Source: Opisthocomus hoazin (Eukaryota > Chordata > Aves > Opisthocomiformes > Opisthocomidae). Taken from it: DNA of 64,000 bases. This document shows, in pieces, positions 58,201 to 64,000 of this stretch (positions are counted from its first letter, which is position 1; each line of letters opens with the position of its first letter). Made by a program: the position numbers and the translations under genes. The notes below the pieces were generated by a model that saw only the letters and a list, made by a program, of their open reading frames with translations, made no database searches and had not been told where the DNA came from. The stretch is taken from assembly GCF_030867145.1 (NCBI RefSeq), contig NC_134440.1:5022001-5086000 (forward strand), in the 5' to 3' direction.

Positions 58201-61200
58201 CTCGCAGATGCTGTCTGGACCACTCCTCTTCCCTCTCTGCCCCAGGGACTTACTGCCTGAGGTGTAAGGAGCTTTTAGCAGTTGCTGCTGTGCCTGATTC
58301 CTCCTCCCTTGTTCTTTTTCTGCAGCTGGTCAGCGAGAAGGTCGGAGGGGCCGAAGGGACCAAGCTAGACGATGACTTCAAGGAAATGGAAAAAGTGAGT
58401 AGGGAACAAGAGAACTCCGTAAAATTGGCCATATAACTCTTCTGTGACCTTGGCAAAGCCCTGGTCTGATCTTCACTGCTGCGGGCCATCTTGTCTTTCC
58501 TACAGAAAGTGGACCTGACCAGCAAGGCAGTTACAGAAGTACTGACCAGAACAATAGAGTACCTCCAGCCGAACCCCGGTGAGTGCCCGGACCTCTCCTG
58601 TCTCCTTCCCTCTGCCCCTGAGTTTGCCAGGAAGGAGACAGAAGGGGCAGAGAGAGTCAGAGAGAACCTCTTTGGCCCTGAGATATTGGTCACCAGCCCA
58701 CGTTCGAGATCAGGCGACGCGGGTGAAGATCCAGACACCCCTCTTCCCCTGTGCTGTGTTCCTGGGCTGCAAGATGCTGCTGTTGCTGTTGAACAGTGAA
58801 AGAACAGACACGTCTTTCGCCTTGGACCTAGAGAGGCCCTGAAGGGGACCCTTTTCTGGGGGGATGTCCAGAAAAAGTGACGTCTCGGGGCTGGGAAGAG
58901 TGGCTGGCTTTGTAGGCATCATCTCTGGAGCCTGCTGTCGTGCGTGCTTGCAGGCAGCTCGTCCAGAGAGCACTCCAGGGACTATGGGAGGGCTGGGGAA
59001 ACTCCTCTGGCCTTCACTGGCGAAGTGTGGGGAACTATTTTTGCTTGCTGTCTTGGAAAAGAAACTTCTCTTTTTGCAGCGAGTGATATTTCTGGTAGAT
59101 GAAGACAATAGAGCTTCTTGGCTTCGGGTGTAGCTTAAAAAAAAAAAAAGAAATTTGGCAGTGGCCAGCAGCTGCTGGCAAGTCCAAGTAATTGCAAACA
59201 CGGCTGTGGCTGTTTCTGTGCCAGCTTCCAGAGCCAAGCTAACCATGCTCAACACGATGTCGAAGATCCGCGGGCAGGTGAAGAACCCCGGCTACCCGCA
59301 GTCGGAAGGGCTGCTGGGGGAGAGCATGATCCGGTACGGCAAGGAGCTGGGCGAGGACTCCAACTTCGGTGAGTGCCCCGTCGGGCTGGCTCCCCTAGGA
59401 GCGTGCGGATGAGGTGGCGAAGGCTGCTGCCAGATTTCCAAGCTGTTATTCGAAATTCTGGAAGGGCTGCGTGACCCTTTGCGTCACCTAACAGTACAGG
59501 GGGGCTCTTAAAAGAGGTTTGAAGGCGTCCACCCAGGGCGTCAGGGAAGGGTGAGCAGAGCCCAAGTGTCCTGGCATTATGTAAAAACCCACCTCTTAAT
59601 GCTTTCTTATTAAACACTGAGATAAATTTACAAGTAGAAAAAAAATGCTTCCTTGCTTCTAAACTGAACAACGGTGACGTGGAAACGAGATTGAGTGAGA
59701 TGGGAGTTTTACGGTGCGGCTTCCAGCTAGAGCTCTGCTACAGGGAGGCTGCAGCCAAGAAATCGTTTTGCGTGGCGGTTTCTCATAGCCACGTGTGACT
59801 CGCAGGGAGGAGGGGGGTGAAGCCTTTTGGTGACATCAGTTTTAATCCACTAAAACATCAGCCTGCGCGCGTGACAGACCTGGTACAGTACACAGCTGTC
59901 CGGTGGCTTCCAGCACAGGGAGGAGCCTTCTCGCCTCAGGAAAATTAAAAAGCTCTGGCTGCTTTGTGGGAGTGACGAGGGATTCTCGAGAGTGTCTCTG
60001 GCCAGCTCCAAGCCCTGCATCTCTCTTGGCTTGCAGGAACCAGGGCTGTTACAGAGAGCAAGGGGGAAGGAAGTTTTTAGAACACACCGAACCCGATTTC
60101 CTTTAATAGCCTCTCTTTAAAGGAACACTTAACTTGATAAATTTCTATGTTAGTACTGCATCCCTCCCTAGGACAGGTTATCTGGCGTTATCACAATGGA
60201 AATAACTCTTCTTGTGTATGTATTTTTCCAGCTGGACAGCAGAGAGATGTTTTCACTTTACCCTCTGTTTCACTTGTGTATTCTCCTGTGCTAATGTAGT
60301 GCTGAAACAGTTGGTTTGCCAAAGCTGCACAGGAAGAATTTAAGCTATAAATGGCTTCCACTGGAATAAAAGGCCAAGACTAAAAACGCTTTGCTGCGAG
60401 TCTGTCTGGCTTAGCCATCACTGTGGCAGGAGCCTTAGAAAAGCATGGAATGAAACAGGTTTCAAGAAGCAACTTGGAGCTCTCTGATTCAGAGGGGAGG
60501 AGAAGGGGTGAGGTTGGCCCAGTAGAGGTAGTGTCTAAAATGAGTTAAAGGCTGCAGGTTTGCTGCCAGCATCTGGGGAAACTTGAAAAGTTGGTCAGAG
60601 CACTCTGGGCTTAAAATTGTCTGAACAAAAGGATGGCCAGGCTGGATCAGACCGAATGCGCCTGTGCCCCGGGCTTCTCTTGCCAGCAGTGGCCAAGGAG
60701 CAGAGCCAGGATAAAACACCGCATGGCCAGTTAGCAGCTCAGCGGCTCCCTGAGCTAACTGGGAGTTTAGAAATACTACTTTTAAAAATATTTTCACCTT
60801 TTCCTTCCTCTGTGTAGTTGGTAGAGATTGTTCCTGTTTTTCAGAGAGGAAAAAATGAAGCCTGTTAGTGAAGCGTCTGGTGTGGAGTCCGTACCAACAG
60901 GCGGTTGCCTGCTCTCACGCCGGGCGCCGCTCGCTCCGTGCCAGGCTCGGAGATTTGCTCCGGGTAGAGATGTGGACGGGGGACGGAGCTTGCACACGCT
61001 GGTGTCTTGGCAGAATGGCTCTGCATGCAGCCGCCACAGACTTCGGCTCTGTTTAACTGGCTGGCCCCTTCTCCCTTCTCCCTTCCTCTTCCCTTCCTTT
61101 TCTCACTCGAAGGCGATGCGCTTCTTGATGCTGGCGAATCTATGAAGCGGTTGGCTGAAGTGAAGGACTCGCTGGATATTGAAGTCAAACAAAATTTTAT

Positions 61201-63281
61201 TGATCCCCTCCAGAACCTGTGTGACAAAGACCTGAAAGAGATCCAGGTAAACACCTCGATGTTTTTCTCTCCTCATCTCTTCTGTTTCTGGCCTCTCCTG
61301 GCTATCAGTGCATGTAACTGCTTGCTCTGTTGTGGTGGGAACCGAGGACTCACATAGGTACCAGGTCTGTTCTCCTGCACTTCGTGTGCTTTCTCTCCCC
61401 ACGTTCACCAGTATTTCCTCCCTGCTCAGCACCGCTGCTGCGACTGCTCCCGAGCAGCTCATAAGGCTGGATGCAGGTTTGAAAGGTTCTTCATTTACAG
61501 TGCGTTATGGAGGATGCTGTGGGAGTACGTCCCGACGCCTTCTGGGCTTGCTGAATGTGGTTCTCTGTGCTGTGACTCCCAGCCGTGTTACGTTGGGGCT
61601 GCCTGGCCTTACACCGCCCAGCGTTCCTTCCACCTGTTGGCTCTGTCCTGTTAGTGGCCTGGATCCTACAACACAACTTTCAAGCTATGAGCAAGCTTCC
61701 CTCTAGGTCTGTCAGGCAGCACCTCGAGAAGTCTCTTTGGTGTCTCGCTGGGGAGACACGGAGCTTGGCAGCTCCCGTGTGCTACCATGGAGACAAGTCT
61801 GTGCGCAGCACGGCCAGGCTTTGTAACAGGATCCATCCCAACCTGTAGTTCACAAGGCAGCTCACTCGAGCGGGTTTTCACTTGCAGTGGTGTCCCAGAT
61901 GAAACCACCACCAACTACCGTTTCAGTACTTACCTTTACTCCAACTCTGCGGGCTGCCGTAGAGCTAAGTTAGACAGTCCTGCCCTAAGGGGGTGCAGTG
62001 CCCGGAGCCTGGATGCCAATTCCTGATCTCCAGAGATCCCTGTTGCTCCAGGGAGGCTGGAAGTAGCGGGCCAACTCTTCATCGTCCCGAAAGGCTTGCA
62101 TGCGGAGCAGACCCAGGCTGCTCCCTGCAGTGTTTTCCTCCAGCTCTCAGCTCGAAGGGGGTGAAATCACATCGTCATGCCGATTTGCTGCGGGTTGTTA
62201 CTCAGTAAAAAGCCCCCGCAGCCACAGCAGTCGTCCTTGCCAAACGGAGTTTGGATGGTCCACTCCTCCCGGTCCCCTCGCAGCAGTCCTGCCTTGCAGC
62301 TCCCCGTCACCCTGGAGCCTCTCTGCAGTCTGAACAGAGGTGGGAGCTGCAGAAGCGTGCTCTGAGATCAGGTTTCCAAGACGGACGAACTTGGCCTGTA
62401 ACTAGAGCTGCCTTCCCAGCAGCAGAGCTTGGCTGCTCCCAGTCCCTGGGTTTTCCTTCTTTTCCTTTACTGTTCATAACCATCCTCTTCCCAGCACCAT
62501 CTCAAGAAGCTGGAAGGCAGACGCTTGGACTTTGACTACAAGAAGAAACGACAGGGCAAAATCCCCGATGAGGAACTTCGACAGGCCATGGAGAAATTTG
62601 AAGAGTCCAAGGAAGTAGCGGAGACCAGTATGCACAATCTCCTCGAAACTGATGTGAGTGCACGGGGGAGCGCTGCCGTGTTTCTGTCTGCGCGAGGGTG
62701 GGATCTCTCGAGGGACGCAGAAGTTAGACACTGATTTCTGCTCTCATTTTTTGCAAGTGTGGTTTTGCTCTCTGGACACCCAGATCTGAGTGCCCAGCAC
62801 ACAGCTTGGCAGGCCCCTTACTCTATTGCTAGCCGCTCTTCCTGATCCAGCTCTTGCCCAGAGCAGAGGCTGTGGCTTCTACCAGTGCAGGTCTCTTCTC
62901 AGCGTGCTGCTGGGGCTGAGTTTGGGTGGGTAACGCGGCTGACTTGGGAAGGAACTGAACAGCTAGTGAAGCCCAGAGAGTGGTAGGAGGAGTCCTCTGT
63001 CCTGCTGAGTCTCAGCCAGCACCTGACCTCTGGTGTCTGCAATCCCAAACCTTCTCCTTATCTCCCCGGGGAAGTTGCCCTTCATACACGTTCCCCAGTC
63101 TGGTCCTCACATCCAACGAGGGAGTCTCCTGTGAGCTGGGGAGAGCCGTTCATCCCACCTCGGTGTGATTCTTGCAGATTGAGCAGGTGAGCCAGCTCTC
63201 AGCCTTGGTGGATGCCCAGCTGGACTACCACAGGCAGGCAGTGCAGATCCTGGACGAGCTTGCGGAGAAACTCAAACGCAG
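37285..63281 (+). CDS. SH3GL1: SH3GL1 (endophilin A2), first seven coding exons; 3' end outside the window
   Basis: Endophilin A2 senses and bends membrane during endocytosis and recruits dynamin and synaptojanin. Visible exons: 37285-37329, 58326-58394, 58506-58578, 59225-59368, 61113-61246, 62495-62653, 63178-63281. They give 728 coding bases, 242 codons plus two bases, all in phase. The N-terminal amphipathic helix ([14 protein letters not shown]) and essentially the complete BAR domain are present; residues are nearly identical to human. The last visible exon ends within the Arg-Arg that closes the BAR domain (human KLKRR). The linker and C-terminal SH3 domain must lie to the right of base 64000. 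The 21 kb first intron isolates exon 1, which sits in the CpG-rich divergent promoter shared with CHAF1A. No broken residues were seen. Confidence 0.97.
40180..40797 (+). repeat. CR1 LINE fragment
   Basis: Plus-oriented CR1 3' portion beginning TCTGGCTGCCAAGAAAGCC and ending ATTCTGGGATTCTGTG. One of the longer copies; 5' truncated. Confidence 0.93.
42264..42485 (-). repeat. CR1 LINE fragment, old and diverged
   Basis: Inverted CR1 3' part (GGTTTGGGCTGGGAGGGGCC, then AAAATTTCTTCCTTATATC). It differs from the abundant subfamily and has lost the octamer tail, so it is likely older. Confidence 0.85.
45836..46213 (-). repeat. CR1 LINE fragment
   Basis: Inverted copy of the abundant subfamily. 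The tail end is at 45836 (CACAGAATCACAGAATG) and the 5' truncation is near 46213. Confidence 0.93.
46780..47467 (+). repeat. CR1 LINE fragment, longest of the recent subfamily
   Basis: Plus-oriented, starting in the segment with GGACGACAGGTTGACCATG and ending CCATTCTGTGATTCTGTGAT. Opposite in orientation to the copy 570 bases to its left. Confidence 0.94.
49949..50260 (-). repeat. CR1 LINE fragment
   Basis: Inverted, same subfamily. Tail at the left (CCAGAATCACAGAATG); truncated near the CCACCCTGCAG-equivalent region at about 50260. Confidence 0.92.
53170..53359 (-). repeat. CR1 LINE fragment, short
   Basis: Inverted 190-base 3' end (TCACAGAATCACAGAATGG), cut at CCGTCACCCTCAGAG. Confidence 0.92.
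54523..55087 (-). repeat. CR1 LINE fragment, older subfamily
   Basis: Inverted, beginning TCATAGAATGGTTTGGGTTGG and extending through the CR1 segment with AGAATCCCCTCCCTCGACC. Same subfamily as 17.1 kb and extends further 5' than it. Confidence 0.93.
58395..63177 (+). other. SH3GL1: SH3GL1 introns 2 to 6
   Basis: The sequence between exons 2 and 7 outside the exons listed for SH3GL1. No transposon, RNA gene or additional exon was recognised; a poly(A) tract lies at about 59135-59147. Confidence 0.6.
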
Positions 63282-64000
63282 GTGAGTCCCAGGGTGCTGG
63301 AGGCACGCTCCGTTTTCACAGCCACGAGCTGTCCCTGCGGTACTTGGCTGTAAATACCCGACTCTCCCTCTAAATCTCTCCCCTGCTGTTAAAGCCGCTT
63401 CTTGGAGTCACTGGAGCTTCGATCCAGCCCTTCTCCAGGTTGGAGGGAGCGATGCCAGCTGCACAACCCTCTTTCAGTGACGGGCACGTTCTGAAACGAA
63501 GCCTCTGTGCTCGCGCCGTGGGCGACTGCTCTCTGCTGGGCTGAGCCCTGCCCGAACCGGGGTGCGCTGCTCCCGGGGAGCCTGGGGTAGAATCACAGAG
63601 TCACAGAATGGTCGGGGTTGGAAGGGACCTCTGTGGGTCTAGATAGTCCAACCCCCTGCTGAAGCAGGGTCACCTACAGCAGGCTTGAGTTTGGCAGGGG
63701 TGGGGAAGAGAGGTGAAACCCCCTTCGTGCCGGGGCTCGCAGCTCCTCGCACTGTGGGCGTTGAGCGTGGGAGTGTCCCCAAGCAGGGCCGTTTGGCCAG
63801 ACCCAGAGTCGGGCTGGATCGTGCTGTTGGAGCAGACGGCTCAGATGTCATGAGCTGGCCATGCCTGTCACCCTGTGTCACCTGGGTCTGCCTAGCCTGG
63901 AGTCTCTGTGCCATTAGCTTTGGTTGTGGCTAAGGAGGGTACCTGCACGTTGGCTGTGGCTGTGGCCTGGAAAGGTCCGTGCCAAGGGCTCCCAGTTGCT
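63282..64000 (+). other. SH3GL1: SH3GL1 intron 7, continuing past the window
   Basis: Begins GTGAGT after the BAR-domain exon. Holds one short CR1 end and no exon, so the SH3 exons lie to the right. Confidence 0.8.
63589..63688 (-). repeat. CR1 LINE fragment, very short
   Basis: Inverted 100-base 3' end in SH3GL1 intron 7 (AGAATCACAGAGTCACAG, then CAACCCCCTGCTGAAGC). Confidence 0.88.

Larger units (their letters stand above)
37330..58325 (+). other. SH3GL1: SH3GL1 intron 1 (21 kb)
   Basis: Apart from seven CR1 fragments listed separately, I recognise no exon, RNA gene or LTR in this intron. The first 2 kb is GC-rich (continuation of the island). Short poly(T) tracts occur at 43834-43848, 48438-48450 and 49488-49497. 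Open frames outside the CR1 copies look like composition effects. Confidence 0.65.

Overview
The window is vertebrate nuclear DNA and almost certainly from a bird. It has compact intron-exon genes, at least twelve CR1 LINE fragments with the avian octamer tail, and avian-type ERV LTR pieces. The GC-rich, tandem-repeat-rich texture is that of a microchromosome. The gene order HDGFL2 - UBXN6 - CHAF1A - SH3GL1 is the one known from human 19p13.3, whose bird counterpart is a small chromosome (chicken 28). No prokaryotic features, tRNA, rRNA or CRISPR arrays were seen.

Layout. Positions 1-1083 hold a CR1 tail and the 3' end of an ERV with its LTR. HDGFL2 lies on the minus strand, stop at 1388 and ATG at 11938, as 16 coding exons (643 codons). 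Its first intron is dominated by a 1 kb minisatellite (10.6-11.65 kb). A G-rich minisatellite (12.2-12.66 kb), a CR1 and a GC-rich promoter lie between it and UBXN6. UBXN6 lies on the plus strand (14753-19923) as 11 coding exons (433 codons); one intron appears to be GC-AG, and a poly(A) signal touches the stop codon. CHAF1A lies on the minus strand (21315-35915) as 14 coding exons (935 codons), convergent with UBXN6. A CpG-rich divergent promoter (about 35.95-37.28 kb) separates CHAF1A from SH3GL1 on the plus strand. SH3GL1 begins at 37285; its first seven coding exons (all of the BAR domain) are inside, and the SH3 domain lies beyond the right edge. Its 21 kb first intron carries seven CR1 fragments.

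All exon joins were checked by reading frame: every exon has consensus or near-consensus splice sites, phases agree throughout, and each conceptual protein aligns from end to end with my knowledge of the human protein. HDGFL2 (histone-methyl reader), CHAF1A (replication-coupled histone deposition), UBXN6 (p97/VCP cofactor) and SH3GL1 (endophilin A2, membrane curvature) are neighbours by conserved synteny; they do not form one pathway. I did not find a convincing undescribed gene system. The best leads are the two minisatellites flanking HDGFL2 exon 1, the unusual UBXN6 3' end and GC-AG intron, an LTR abutting the HDGFL2 3' UTR, and the motif-dense CHAF1A/SH3GL1 promoter.
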